Positions 15,683 through 30,300 of a stretch of DNA of 46,961 bases are shown here, piece by piece. Within the stretch, counting starts at the first letter, position 1. Each line of letters starts with the position of its first letter. The DNA comes from Paludibacterium purpuratum (GTDB taxonomy: Bacteria > Pseudomonadota > Gammaproteobacteria > Burkholderiales > Chromobacteriaceae). The notes beneath the pieces were generated by a model that was given only the letters and a program-made list of their open reading frames with translations, was not told where the DNA came from and did not search any database. The position numbers and the translations under genes are program-made. Location: positions 178,159 to 225,119 of the forward strand of contig NZ_SNZP01000008.1 of the NCBI RefSeq assembly GCF_004363805.1, read 5' to 3'.

Positions 15683-16546
15683 TTAGCGGCGGGCAAGATA
15701 GTCCGCAAATGCAACGCCCACCTCGTGATGCTTCAGACCATAGCTGACGGTCGCCTTCAGATAGCCGAGCTTGGAGCCGCAATCGTAGCGCACGCCGGCA
15801 AACGGCAGCGCCAGGATGTCTTGATCCTTGAGCAAGGCGGCGATGCCGTCGGTCAACTGGATCTCGCCGCCGGCACCCGGCTTGGTGTTGATCAGCTTGT
15901 CGAAGATTTGCGGGGTCAGGATGTAGCGTCCGACCACGGCGAGATTCGACGGCGCCTCTTCCGGACGCGGCTTTTCCACGATGCTGCTGACCAGAAGCCG
16001 GCCGCCGGCCTGCTCATTGACCTCGACGATACCGTAGGAGCCGGTTTCGGATGGCGCGACGGTTTCCACGCCCAGCACCGAGCTGCCGGTTTCGTCGTAG
16101 AGCTTGACCATCTGCTCCATCGCGCCCGGCTCGCCGTCGATCAGATCGTCGGCGAGAATCACGGCGAACGGTTCGTTGCCGACCACCGGCTGTGCGCACA
16201 GCACCGCATGACCAAGGCCCAACGCCTCGGGCTGGCGGGTATAGACGCAAGTGACCGAACTCGGAATGATGCCTTGCACCATATCCAAGAGCTTATGCTT
16301 GCTCTTGATTTCCAGTTCGGTTTCCAATTCGTAAGCCTTGTCGAAGTGGTCTTCGATCGAACGCTTGTTGCGGCCGGTGACGAAGATCAGCTCGGTAATG
16401 CCCGCGGCCACGGCCTCTTCGACGGCATACTGGATCAACGGTTTGTCGACCACAGGCAACATTTCCTTCGGGCTAGCCTTGGTGGCTGGTAGGAAGCGCG
16501 TGCCAAGACCGGCGACGGGAAACACTGCTTTGGTTATTTTCTTCAT
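15683..16546 (-). CDS. galU: UTP-glucose-1-phosphate uridylyltransferase
   Basis: A 287-residue GalU, which makes UDP-glucose from glucose 1-phosphate and UTP; UDP-glucose feeds LPS, exopolysaccharide and other glycans. The nucleotide-binding signature [19 protein letters not shown] lies at residues 11-29, followed by [20 protein letters not shown] (metal-binding Asp) and [19 protein letters not shown]. The C-terminal [12 protein letters not shown] is also typical. The start [10 protein letters not shown] is the family start; the ribosome-binding site is weak. It lies downstream of the two TPR-glycosyltransferases, after a 147-base gap, and could supply precursors to the nearby transferases. 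Confidence 0.95.
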   Translation of the reverse strand: MKKITKAVFPVAGLGTRFLPATKASPKEMLPVVDKPLIQYAVEEAVAAGITELIFVTGRNKRSIEDHFDKAYELETELEIKSKHKLLDMVQGIIPSSVTCVYTRQPEALGLGHAVLCAQPVVGNEPFAVILADDLIDGEPGAMEQMVKLYDETGSSVLGVETVAPSETGSYGIVEVNEQAGGRLLVSSIVEKPRPEEAPSNLAVVGRYILTPQIFDKLINTKPGAGGEIQLTDGIAALLKDQDILALPFAGVRYDCGSKLGYLKATVSYGLKHHEVGVAFADYLARR

Positions 16547-16693
16547 TGGCGTTAATAGCTTTCTGAATTTGACCGGCCGTATTCTAGCGTGCCGCTGTCG
16601 GCGGCTCTAGCGATTTACCGATTATTTGCTGTTTTTCCACGCGATTTGCCGCATTCCGGCATATTCCTTGCCGCGAGGCGACATGACATCGTT

Positions 16694-18081
16694 TTATGGC
16701 TTTTTCGCCAAGCCGCCGATCCATGCCGGCAACGCCGGCAACACGCTTTGCCAGTCGCGCGGAGCGTGCTGACGCAATAGCCGCATGCTCGGATACCACG
16801 GCATGGTCTCGCCCTCGGCCGGAAACAGGTTGCCGCCCTGTGCCGACATCAACACGATGGTCGGCACGCCCATGGCGCCGCCCAGGTGCGCGGCGGCGGT
16901 ATCCACCGACACCAGGGCATCCATTTGAGCCAACAGCGCGGCGCTGTCCGCAAAATCCTCGATCCGCCCGGGCGAGCGCATCATGGCCTGCAAATCGACC
17001 GGCAGCGGATCGGCACCGTACTGCAGGTCGATCCAGTCGGCCGACATCGCCGATAGCAATTGGCGCAGGGCCGTTTCGGACAAGCTGCGATCCTGTCGAT
17101 CGCGCTCGTCGGCCCCGACAGCGGCCTGTCCGGATTGCCAGACCACCCCGATACGCGGCCGGTGGTCGCGCGCGCCCAATCGAGCGGCCCATTGCTTCGT
17201 CAATGCGGCATCGGCCGCCAGATAGGGCAACCATGCCGGAAGCGTCTGTGGCGTGAGGTGAAAATGCAACGGCAGCGACATGAGAGAAAGATGATAGTCG
17301 GCAGCGGGCGGCGGCTCACTCGCGTCCACCACGCCGTCGACGCCATCTATACAGGCAAACAGGCGCAGCAATGCCGGACTGACACGCAACAGCAACCGGC
17401 AGCCCGGCAAGCCGGCTCGCAAGGCCGGCAGCAGACGCACCATCTGGATGGTGTCGCCCAAGCCCTGCTCGTTCCACAATAGCAGCGTCTTGCCGCCGAG
17501 CGGCTCGCCCCGCCAGGCAGGTACCGCCGCCTCGATTTGCTGGCGCTGCGCAGCCAACCTGGGCAAAGCCCAACGGGATTCGTACCAGCCGAAACCGCGC
17601 GCCCAATCGCCGGACTGGATCAGCGCGATCGCATAGTTGAAGGTCAGCGCGGCGGGCCGCTCCGGCGATGCCATGGCCCGGCGGTAGATTGCCAATGCTT
17701 CGGCCAACCGCCCCTGGGCCTTCTCAAGCAGACCCAGGTTGGTCAGCACCTCGGCATTGTCCGGCGCCAGCAGCAAGGCGTCATCCAGACATCGACGTGC
17801 CTCGTCGTAACGCAATTCGTCGCGGTACAGGTTACCTAGGTTGTTCAGTGCATCCAGGTAGTCGGGCTTGAGATCGAGGGCTTCGCGCAACAATTGCACG
17901 GCAAGCGCACGCTCGCCCAGCAGTTTGAGTAGCACCGCCAGGTTGTTGCGCACCTCCCACGAGCCTTGATTCAGGTCCAGCGCCTGGAGATAGTGTTCGA
18001 GTGCCGCAGAATAATCGCCGAGCGTATAGCATTGATTGCCGAGCTCGAAGCAGGCGAGCCAATCCGCGGCCGGGGGCGTGT

Positions 18082-18085
<4 letters not shown>
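16694..18085 (-). CDS. TPR protein with GT9-like (heptosyltransferase-like) domain, copy 2
   Basis: A 463-residue protein. Residues ~8-165 form tetratricopeptide repeats (for example YDEARRCLDDALLLAPDN, then NLGLLEKAQGRLAEALAIY). Residues ~200-460 look like a GT-B transferase of the GT9/heptosyltransferase type: LLLWNEQGLGDTIQMVRLLP is a recurrent entry motif and LVSVDTAAAHLGGAMGVPT corresponds to the donor-binding 'DT..aHlagAlg.P' signature. TPR-linked transferases often act on proteins; GT9 enzymes use ADP-heptose. The start at 18085 overlaps the preceding paralogue by 4 bases (ATGA); an in-frame upstream start at 18190 would run deep into that gene and encodes nothing conserved. Its substrate is unknown. 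Confidence 0.8.
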
Positions 18086-22854
<4,769 letters not shown>

Positions 22855-23084
22855 CAGCCAGTCCGCAAGGGCGAATAAATCCGTGGGTAGTATAACGAAT
22901 CGTCGATCAGGCGACACCTGTGTAGGCGAGAAACATTCGGAAAAGCCTTACATTTCGGCTTTTGCCAGCCGCACAGCTCAAAAAAGAGCACCAAATAGAC
23001 GCCATTCTCAAGCATGCCACCAGCGATGGTTTCTAGTCGATACATTACTCATTATTTGTGCTAGATATTCATGCAGAGGGAATT

Positions 23085-23113
23085 TTGCAATTAGTTCTAA
23101 TACGAACTATCAT
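23085..23113 (+). promoter_or_regulatory. marR promoter with operator in the spacer
   Basis: A sigma-70-like pair, TTGCAA (23085-23090) and TATCAT (23108-23113), is separated by the ideal 17 bases. The inverted repeat TAGTTC-TAATAC-GAACTA (23092-23109) fills the spacer. This is the expected layout for autorepression by a MarR dimer, which would occlude RNA polymerase. The rest of the 285-base gap from zipA (22855-23084) shows no gene. Confidence 0.65.
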
Positions 23114-23139
23114 CGCTCAAAACAAAATATGGAGACCTC

Positions 23140-23607
23140 ATGAGTCAATCGCCCCGCGAGCCCTTCTTACCAGTGATCCGACTTCTGGCCCAAACTTATC
23201 AGGCCTTCGAGCAATTCTCGGCCTTCCACGTGCGCCAGATGGGCCTGACTCCGCCGCAGTTCGACGTCGTCGCCACACTGGGCAATACCCGTGGCATGAG
23301 TTGCAAGGAACTTTCGGAAAAGACCTTGATCACCAAAGGCACACTGACCGGGGTGGTCGACCGGCTGTGCGATAAAGGCATCGTGCAACGCACAACGATG
23401 GAGCATGACCGTCGCAGTGTGTTCGTCGCACTGACCGCGCGCGGAGAAGCGCTGTTCGAGGAGGCCTTTCCGGCCCACCTGATGCACATGCGCCAAGCAT
23501 TCACCGCCTTCGATAGCAAAGACTACGACCTTTGCGCCACCGAACTGAAGCGATTGCGCGACGCATTCACGGTCGCCATGGCAGAGGTGCCCGATGAAAC
23601 CTGCTAA
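23140..23607 (+). CDS. MarR-family transcriptional regulator
   Basis: A 155-residue winged-helix regulator of the MarR family; these dimers usually repress their own operon until they sense an oxidant or small aromatic ligand. The DNA-binding helix region reads GMSCKELSEKTLITKGTLT, followed by VVDRLCDKGIVQR and the wing DRRSVFVALTARGE, all typical. ATG 23140 follows GGAGA. It is first in an operon with cytochrome b561 (14-bp overlap) and two yceI genes, and a matching inverted repeat sits in its promoter. There is one cysteine in the N-terminal half and one at the C-terminal end (ETC), so redox sensing is possible but unproven. Confidence 0.92.
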   Translation: MSQSPREPFLPVIRLLAQTYQAFEQFSAFHVRQMGLTPPQFDVVATLGNTRGMSCKELSEKTLITKGTLTGVVDRLCDKGIVQRTTMEHDRRSVFVALTARGEALFEEAFPAHLMHMRQAFTAFDSKDYDLCATELKRLRDAFTVAMAEVPDETC

Positions 23608-24154
23608 TAATGCCCGTTATGCCGCACCGATGGTGCTGCTACATTGGTTAATGGCCATTCTGATCGTCACGGCCTTTGCCGTCGGCCTGAAGATCTGGAG
23701 CCTGCCACTGTCGCCGTTGCGGCTAAAACTCATCCTCGGCCACAAATCGGCCGGCATCGCCGTCTTGCTGCTCTTGGCGCTGCGCGTCATCGTCCGGCTC
23801 GCATCGCACGTTCCCCCCTTGCCCGCGCATATGTCGCCGATCGAGCAGCGCCTGGCGCATCTCGGTCACCTGGCCTTGTATGTCTTGATGCTGGCGGTGC
23901 CCTTGTCCGGCTGGGCCATGAGCTCCGCCTACGGTATTCCGGTGGTGTTCCTTGGCGTATTGCATCTGCCGGAATGGATCGCCAGCGATCCGACACTCGC
24001 CGAACAGCTCCGATGGTTGCACCGCGGCCTGAACCTGCTACTGGCGCTGACGATCGTCGGTCATGCGTTCTTCGCGCTGAAACACCACTTTTTCGACCAC
24101 GACGGCATGCTCAACCGCATGCGCCTCGGTGGTTCCCGATCCATGGAGAAATAA
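23594..24154 (+). CDS. Cytochrome b561 (di-haem membrane protein)
   Basis: A 186-residue integral membrane protein of the bacterial cytochrome b561 family (CybB/YceJ). E. coli CybB is a superoxide:ubiquinone oxidoreductase. Four hydrophobic helices are visible, with candidate haem-ligand histidines in VLLHWLMAIL, LGHKSAG, LGHLALYVLML and IVGHAFFALKHHF. The start overlaps marR by 14 bases, so expression is tied to it. Two secreted YceI proteins follow directly; in E. coli too, yceJ (a b561) pairs with yceI, supporting a joint role in periplasmic redox or quinone/isoprenoid handling. Confidence 0.92.
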   Translation: MKPANNARYAAPMVLLHWLMAILIVTAFAVGLKIWSLPLSPLRLKLILGHKSAGIAVLLLLALRVIVRLASHVPPLPAHMSPIEQRLAHLGHLALYVLMLAVPLSGWAMSSAYGIPVVFLGVLHLPEWIASDPTLAEQLRWLHRGLNLLLALTIVGHAFFALKHHFFDHDGMLNRMRLGGSRSMEK

Positions 24155-24156
24155 AT

Positions 24157-24702
24157 ATGAAGCCTTACCTCGCAGCCTGCTTGCTGGTCGCTAGCGCACC
24201 GCTCTTGGCCGCGCCGATCGACAGCGGCCAAAGCCGTATCGATTTCACCCTGAAGCAGATGGATATTCCCATGCAGGGACAATTCAAGCGCATCGGCGGC
24301 GACGTGACGCTGGATCCGGCCAATGCCGCCCAAGGTCGGGCCAATCTGACCATCCAGATCGCCAGCATCAGTCTGCCGACGGCGGATGCCACCGCACAGA
24401 CGAAACAGCCGGCATGGTTCAATGCCACCCGCTTTCCGACCGCACAACTGATCACCAGCAGCATTAAACCGCTTGGCGGCAACCGTTTTCAGTTCAGCGG
24501 CAAACTGACCATCAAGGGCACGACCCGCGATGTCTCGGCGCCATTTACCCTGAGTCGCCAGGGCGCATTATCGGTCGTCGACGGTACGCTGCCAGTGTCG
24601 CGCCTTGCATACAAAGTGGGAGAAGGCGAGTGGGCCGATACCGACACGGTGGCCGATAGCGTGCTCATCAAATTCCACATTGCCTACCCGAGCAGCAAAT
24701 AA
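24157..24702 (+). CDS. YceI-family periplasmic protein, copy 1
   Basis: A 181-residue secreted lipocalin-like protein of the YceI family, which binds long isoprenoid/amphiphilic ligands such as quinones. The first ~19 residues form a signal peptide (KPYLAACLLVASAPLLA, cleaved before APID). The mature part begins with SGQSRIDFTLKQMDIPMQG and contains FPTAQLITSSI and the characteristic GKLTIKGTTRDVSAPF. The ATG at 24157 is 2 bases after the cytochrome b561 stop. It diverges well from copy 2, so the pair is probably not a recent duplication. Confidence 0.92.
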   Translation: MKPYLAACLLVASAPLLAAPIDSGQSRIDFTLKQMDIPMQGQFKRIGGDVTLDPANAAQGRANLTIQIASISLPTADATAQTKQPAWFNATRFPTAQLITSSIKPLGGNRFQFSGKLTIKGTTRDVSAPFTLSRQGALSVVDGTLPVSRLAYKVGEGEWADTDTVADSVLIKFHIAYPSSK

Positions 24703-24726
24703 TCACCAAAATCAAGGAGAAACTGC

Positions 24727-25293
24727 ATGAAACAACTGTTGATCGCAAGCGCGCTGGCCATGGCGAGTGCCGCCACCTTCGCCGCACCCGCCACCTATAC
24801 CGTGGATCCGAGCCACACCTTCGCCGGATATGAAATCAATCACCTCGGCTTCTCCAATCAATCGGGCACCTTCTCCAAAGTAAGCGGCGCAGTGGTGCTG
24901 GATATGGCGAAACATACCGGCTCGGTGGACATCACGGTCGACACCAACTCGCTACAGACTTTCTGGCCGGCGCGCGACAAGCATCTGAAGAGCGAAACGT
25001 TCTTCAATGTGGGCAAATTCCCGACCATGACCTATAAGGCCAGCTCGCTGGTGTTCGATGGCGACAAGCTGACACAAGTACAGGGCGACCTGACGCTCTT
25101 GGGCGTGACCAAACCGGTCACCCTGACGGTGACCAACTTCCGCGGCGGTAAGAATCCGATGCTGGGCAAGGAAGAATACGGCGCCAACGCCACGGCACTG
25201 ATCAAGCGCAGCGATTTCGGCATGATGGCCTTCCTGCCGGCCATCGCCGACGAGGTGACCTTGAACCTGACGATCGAAGCCATCGGTCAGTGA
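24727..25293 (+). CDS. YceI-family periplasmic protein, copy 2
   Basis: A 188-residue YceI protein. The signal peptide is clear (LLIASALAMASAATFA, cleaved before APATY). The mature start YTVDPSHTFAGYEINHLGF is closer to canonical E. coli YceI than copy 1, and GDLTLLGVTKPVTLTV is the family core strand pair. ATG 24727 follows AAGGAGAAA. It ends the marR-b561-yceI-yceI operon; its last 7 bases overlap the end of the convergent tonB-like gene, leaving no room for a dedicated terminator. Confidence 0.95.
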   Translation: MKQLLIASALAMASAATFAAPATYTVDPSHTFAGYEINHLGFSNQSGTFSKVSGAVVLDMAKHTGSVDITVDTNSLQTFWPARDKHLKSETFFNVGKFPTMTYKASSLVFDGDKLTQVQGDLTLLGVTKPVTLTVTNFRGGKNPMLGKEEYGANATALIKRSDFGMMAFLPAIADEVTLNLTIEAIGQ

Positions 25294-25955
25294 GCAAGTC
25301 GGAACGGCACAGCCATTCTGAGCCTTGACGCCACCGCCACGCCGGCGCGCTGCGCCGGCGTGTAAGGCCCCTTGCGCAACAGGTCGAGCGCGGCCTGATC
25401 CAGTTCATCGAAACCGCTGGAGTGCAGCAAAGCCACCTCCTGCACCCGGCCGTCCACCGCGACGGTCACCATCGCCTCGACCCGTCCTTCCACGCCCCGC
25501 TCCCGCGCCCGTTCCGGATAAGGTGGATGCTGTGCATCGCCCAAGTAACGCGCCGGGCTGATCGCGCTCGCTTTGCCGTTCGTTTGACCGCCGGCGCCGA
25601 CCGGTAGAGGGACGTTGGTCGCGGCGCTCCCCGTCGCGGGCGATACGGCGGGCGTGGCGACAGCCGGGGAGAGAGAGGGAGCGACAGACGGGGCAGTCGT
25701 CGGCACCGCCGACTTAGCGGCATCCGCGCTGGGGGGCGAGATCGCCGCAATCCGCGGCTTAGCCGTCCGTGCCGCGACGCTCGGCGCCGACCGAGCGCCG
25801 CTACCTGGTGGCTGACCGGTACCCACTGCGGTGGTCAGCACCACCTGCAGCACCGGCGGTTCGCTCGAATGCGGCGCGGACAACACGCTTAGCAATACCC
25901 AATGCGCCAGCAGCGACAGAACAAGGGCCAGGATCAGCGTACGCGCGGACTTCAT
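25287..25955 (-). CDS. tonB: TonB-family energy transducer
   Basis: A 222-residue TonB-like protein, which links the proton-motive force to outer-membrane receptors. It has one N-terminal membrane anchor (TLILALVLSLLAHWVLL, with the His found in TonB anchors), a long Ala/Pro/Ser-rich periplasmic spacer (about 35-130), and a C-terminal TonB domain with YPERARERGVEGRVEAMV. The ATG at 25955 is 5 bases beyond the narK-type gene's stop; an in-frame TTG upstream is less likely. No exbB/exbD or receptor gene is near, so its partner is elsewhere. The 3' end overlaps the convergent yceI gene. Confidence 0.87.
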   Translation of the reverse strand: MKSARTLILALVLSLLAHWVLLSVLSAPHSSEPPVLQVVLTTAVGTGQPPGSGARSAPSVAARTAKPRIAAISPPSADAAKSAVPTTAPSVAPSLSPAVATPAVSPATGSAATNVPLPVGAGGQTNGKASAISPARYLGDAQHPPYPERARERGVEGRVEAMVTVAVDGRVQEVALLHSSGFDELDQAALDLLRKGPYTPAQRAGVAVASRLRMAVPFRLAH

Positions 25956-25960
25956 ACCGC

Positions 25961-27340
25961 TTAGCAACGCATGGCGGCGCTACGCCGGGTGTAACACAAC
26001 CAGGCAATCAGCGTGGAGAGAACATAGAACAGAAAGAACAGCGCGAAGGCCGGCACGAAACTGTTGAACCAGGTCAGCGAGTTGCCGAACGATTTGGGGA
26101 TAAAAAACCCGCCGAAAGCCGCGCCGACCGAGCTGATATTCATGGCCAGCGCGCCGTTTCGACCGCCGCGCGCATAAGCTTCCGCCTCGGTCTCGCCGCG
26201 TTCGGCCGCCTGCTGCAGGGCCTCATGCATGAAGACCTTGGGGGCCAACTGATAGGAGGAACCGTTGCCGATGCCCGCGGCGGCGAAGATCAGTTGCACC
26301 ATGCCCAGGAACAACCAAAACGAGCCGCCCCCCGCCTCTCCCGGCATGCTCGCCAACACCCCCGCCGTGCCGACGGCCATCAGCACATTGCTGATCATCG
26401 TGGTGATGCCGCCGCCGAGGTGATCGCCGAGCCAGCCGCCGAACGGGCGCACCAGCGCGCATAGCATGGGGCCGATAAAGGCGTAGCCCATGGCGTTATG
26501 CAGTGGAAACAACGCATGCGACAACAGCGGAAACGCCGCCGACAGACCGAGGAACGTGCCGTAGCTGCTTAAATACAACAGGCAAATCGTCCAGGTGTGC
26601 CGATGTTTCATCGCCGTAAGCTGATCGAACGGGGTCAGGCGCAGGCGCGGCATGTCGTGAGCGTAGAGCAGACAGATCAGCGCCATGAGGGCGATGAAGG
26701 GTGTCCAGCAGTAGCCGGCATTTTGCAGCCACACGGCGTGGACATCGCCGCCCTGCCCCCAGATCTGCGGCTCGCCGCCGGACCAACCGAACAGATTGAC
26801 CGAGATCAGCAGCGCGATCACCAGCTGCGACACCGATACGCCCAAGTTGCCCAGACCGGCATTGATGCCCATGGCAAAGCCCTTGGCTGCCTTGGGAAAG
26901 AAGAAGCTGATGTTGGGCAGATGCGAGGCCGAGGCCCCGCCACCGATGCCGCAGCAGGCGGCGATGAACAGCAAGACAGGGAACGGCGTGGCGATATCCT
27001 GCACCACATGCGCCACCCCCAACGCGGGGAGCAGCAGGAACAGCGTGGACAGCGCCATCCAAGTACCGCCGCCGACCCAGCTCCAGGCCCAGGAATAGGC
27101 GATGCGCATCAAGGCGCCGACCAGGCCGGGGATCGACACCAGCAAAAACTGTTGCTGACTAGTGAGCAGAAAACCGACGGCGGGCAAATTGACCACCACC
27201 ATGCTCCACATCATCCAGATATTGAAGTTGAGATGCAGCGCGCAAGTGGACAAAATCAGGTTGCGGTTGGCGATGCGTCGACCGTGCGTCAGCCAGAAAA
27301 ACATGTTTTCCGGTTCCCAACGCTTGATGCGTATGGTCAT
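25961..27340 (-). CDS. narK: NarK-type nitrate/nitrite transporter (MFS)
   Basis: A 459-residue major facilitator protein with about 12 membrane helices, of the nitrate/nitrite porter family. The family's glycine-rich and charged segments are present: FAMGINAGLGNLGVSVSQL, SHLPNISFFFPKAAKG, ALVRPFGGWLGDHLGGG and YARGGRNGALAMNISSVGA. The predicted role is nitrate uptake and/or nitrate/nitrite exchange across the inner membrane. No nitrate reductase or FNR/NarL-like site is visible here, so it is an isolated porter. The start is not strongly supported by a ribosome-binding site; an alternative ATG 36 bases downstream would remove the first 12 residues. Confidence 0.85.
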   Translation of the reverse strand: MTIRIKRWEPENMFFWLTHGRRIANRNLILSTCALHLNFNIWMMWSMVVVNLPAVGFLLTSQQQFLLVSIPGLVGALMRIAYSWAWSWVGGGTWMALSTLFLLLPALGVAHVVQDIATPFPVLLFIAACCGIGGGASASHLPNISFFFPKAAKGFAMGINAGLGNLGVSVSQLVIALLISVNLFGWSGGEPQIWGQGGDVHAVWLQNAGYCWTPFIALMALICLLYAHDMPRLRLTPFDQLTAMKHRHTWTICLLYLSSYGTFLGLSAAFPLLSHALFPLHNAMGYAFIGPMLCALVRPFGGWLGDHLGGGITTMISNVLMAVGTAGVLASMPGEAGGGSFWLFLGMVQLIFAAAGIGNGSSYQLAPKVFMHEALQQAAERGETEAEAYARGGRNGALAMNISSVGAAFGGFFIPKSFGNSLTWFNSFVPAFALFFLFYVLSTLIAWLCYTRRSAAMRC

Positions 27341-27395
27341 TCCAGATCGTCCATAAGCCTAAAAGCGAGCATTGTACCCGATCCCATCGGCGACA

Positions 27396-30300
27396 TCAGG
27401 CGGTCTCGCGCATTTGCAGCGCTTCGACAATATCCACCGCCACCACCCGGCTGACGCCCTTTTCCTGCATGGTGACGCCCACCAGCTGCTCGGCCATTTC
27501 CATGGTCAGGCGGTTATGCGAAATATAGAGGAACTGAGTTCGTTCGGCCATTTGCTTCACCAGATCGCAGAACCGGCTGGTATTGGCGTCGTCCAACGGC
27601 GCATCGACTTCGTCGAGCAGGCAGAACGGTGCAGGATTCAGGCTAAACAACGAGAAAACCAGACTCATGGCGGTCAGTGCTTTCTCGCCGCCGGAAAGCA
27701 GATGGATCGTACTGTTCTTCTTGCCTGGCGGCTGGGCTATGATCTGCACGCCGGCATCGAGCAGATCTTCGCCGGTCAACATCAGTTCGGCACGACCGCC
27801 GCCGAACAGCGTCGGGAAGAACTCGCTCATCTTGGTGTTGACCGCATCGAAAGTGGTTTGCAGAATCGCACGCGACTCGCCGTCGATCTTCTGAATGGCG
27901 GCCTCCAACGTGGCGATGGCTTGCTGCAGGTCGTCGCCCTGCGCGCCAAGATATTCGCCCCGTACCCGCGCCTGCTCAAGCTCTTCCAACGCCGCCAGGT
28001 TGACGGCGCCCAAGCCCTCGACCGCTCGTGCCAGCCGCGCGATTTCGTTCGCCAACGCACCCGGCTTGACGCCGGCGCCCAGATCCGCCAATAACGCCGC
28101 TTCGTCCGCCTCGGCCGCACGCAACTCTTCGGCATAGCGCTCCATGGCGATGCGCGCCTCCTGATGCGCCAGCAGCGCGTTCTGGCGCGCTTCGCGCAGC
28201 GCGGGCAGCGACAGATTGATATCGTGTTGCTGGGTCGAGAGCGCGCGCATGCGCTCGGCCAGCCCATTGAGCAGGTCGCGCGCCGCGGCCAGTTCGCCCT
28301 CGGCCAACTCGCGCGCAGCCAACAAGGTCTGCAGCGCCTCCTGCATATCGTCCTCTTCCAGCGCGATGGCCTCTTCCGCCAGACCGGCCAAGCGCTCGGC
28401 CAGCAAGGCATCGCGTTCGTCGCGCGCTTCATCGCGCCGGGCGAGTTCGGCCACCTTCTGCTCGGCGGCCTGCAAGCGCAGACGGATATCGTGTATCTGG
28501 CGTTCGGCTTGCCGCGCTCGTTCGCGCTCTTCGGCCAAGGTGCTCTGCGCCTGGCTGCGTGCCGCGCGCACCTCGCTGATCTGTTCCTCCAACGTTTCGA
28601 GCTCGATGGCCACCGTTTCGATGACTTGGCCCGCTTCGAAGATCTGCTCCTGAGCCATTTCCAACTCTTCGCGCAACGTCGCGCTTTCGCTCAGGATGGC
28701 ATCGCGCCGCGTACTGCCCTGGCGCGCCGCCTGATCGAGCCGCACATGGGCGACAGTCGCGGCGTTCAGTTCGCCGTCGAGCCGGGTGACGGCGCCTTTC
28801 TGACCGCGTACGGCCTCGGCCAACATGCCCATCTGGCCGGCTACGCGCTCGCGCTGGCTTTGCGCCGCCGCCAACGCCGGGGCCAATTCGGCCGCTCGCG
28901 CCGCGGCTTGATCGAGTCGGGCTTTTTGCGCCATCAACCCGTTCTCGCTCGCCTCCCCGTGGAATTGCACACTGTGCCGGCCTAGGCGGTGCCCCTCGGG
29001 TGTGACCAGCCATTCGCCGACGCCAAGTTGCCCGCGACGAGACTGAGCCGCTGTCAACGTATCGGCCAAATAGACGCCGGCCAGCCAATCGTCGAGCGCA
29101 GCGTCGAACGGTGCCGGCGCTCGTACCTGGTCGCGTAACGACGGCAAATCGGTGCGGCCGGCAGCGCTGCCGCCAGCCGTCGCCTCGACCAGCGCCAGCG
29201 GCGCCGGCGGCGGCGGCGCTTGCGCCGGCAGCACACCCGCGCGCGCCGTCAGTCGTTCCGCCAACACCGCTTCAAGCGCCACGCGCCAGTTCGACTCGAC
29301 CTGCAGCGTCTGCCACAGGGCCGGCGCGTCCTGCAAACCATGCTGCGCCAACCAGTCGGCCAGTGCGCCGGCATCCCGCTCGCGCGACAGCAGCGCCGAC
29401 AATGCCGAAACTTCGGCCTCGGCACGCGCCATCTCGCCGCGTAAGCGATTAAGGGTTTCATCGAGCTTTTCGCGCTCGCGGGTCAAATCGGCGAGTTTGG
29501 CTTCGTCGGCCACCACGCGCTGCCGCACCGCCTCCAACGCGACGCGCGCATCGTCGACCCCCTTGGCCGCTTCGCCCAGCGCTTCTGGGCTAGGTAGATT
29601 GAGCGCAGTCTGTTCCTGGCGTAACGCCTCGAGCCGAGCACCGGCCTGCTGCCGCGCGGCTTGCAGATGCTGGACGCGCTGACTGGCCAAGTCGCGCTGG
29701 CGCACACGCTCGCCGTATTGTTCGCTCAAGCGGTTTTGTCGAGTTTCTTGCTCGGCATGCGCCGTCTCGACGTCCGGCAGTCGGCCGCTATCGTCCTCAT
29801 GACGCAACATGGCCTCTTCCAACTGCAGATGCAGCTCTTCGCACTGTTGCCGCCATTCGTCGCGCTCTTCGGCAATGCCGGACTGCTCGGCGGCAAGCCC
29901 CGCGCGGTCGTTGCGCGCCTGCACAAGATCGCGTTCGATGCGCGCGCGCGTCTCCTGGCGATGCCGCTGCTGCTCTTCCAGACGCGCCAGTTGGGCGTTG
30001 GCGTCGAACACTTGCTGTTGCGCCGCCTGCACGCGATCCCCCGCCGTGAAGTGGCCGTCGCGAACAGTCTCCAGTTCGGCGTCCAACGACGACAGCGCCT
30101 GCGTCAATCGCGCCTCCTCGCTCTCCAGTCGCGCCAACTCGACACGGGCGGCGGCTTCGTCGCGGGCGGCCTCTTCGCGCCGCGCCAGCGCCAGCAGATT
30201 TTGTTTGTGGGTCAACGCCGCGCGTAGGTCATGGTATTGCGCCGCCACCGCAGCCTGTTCGGTCAGCCGGTCGACCTGACGCGCCAGTTCCTGCCGCAGA

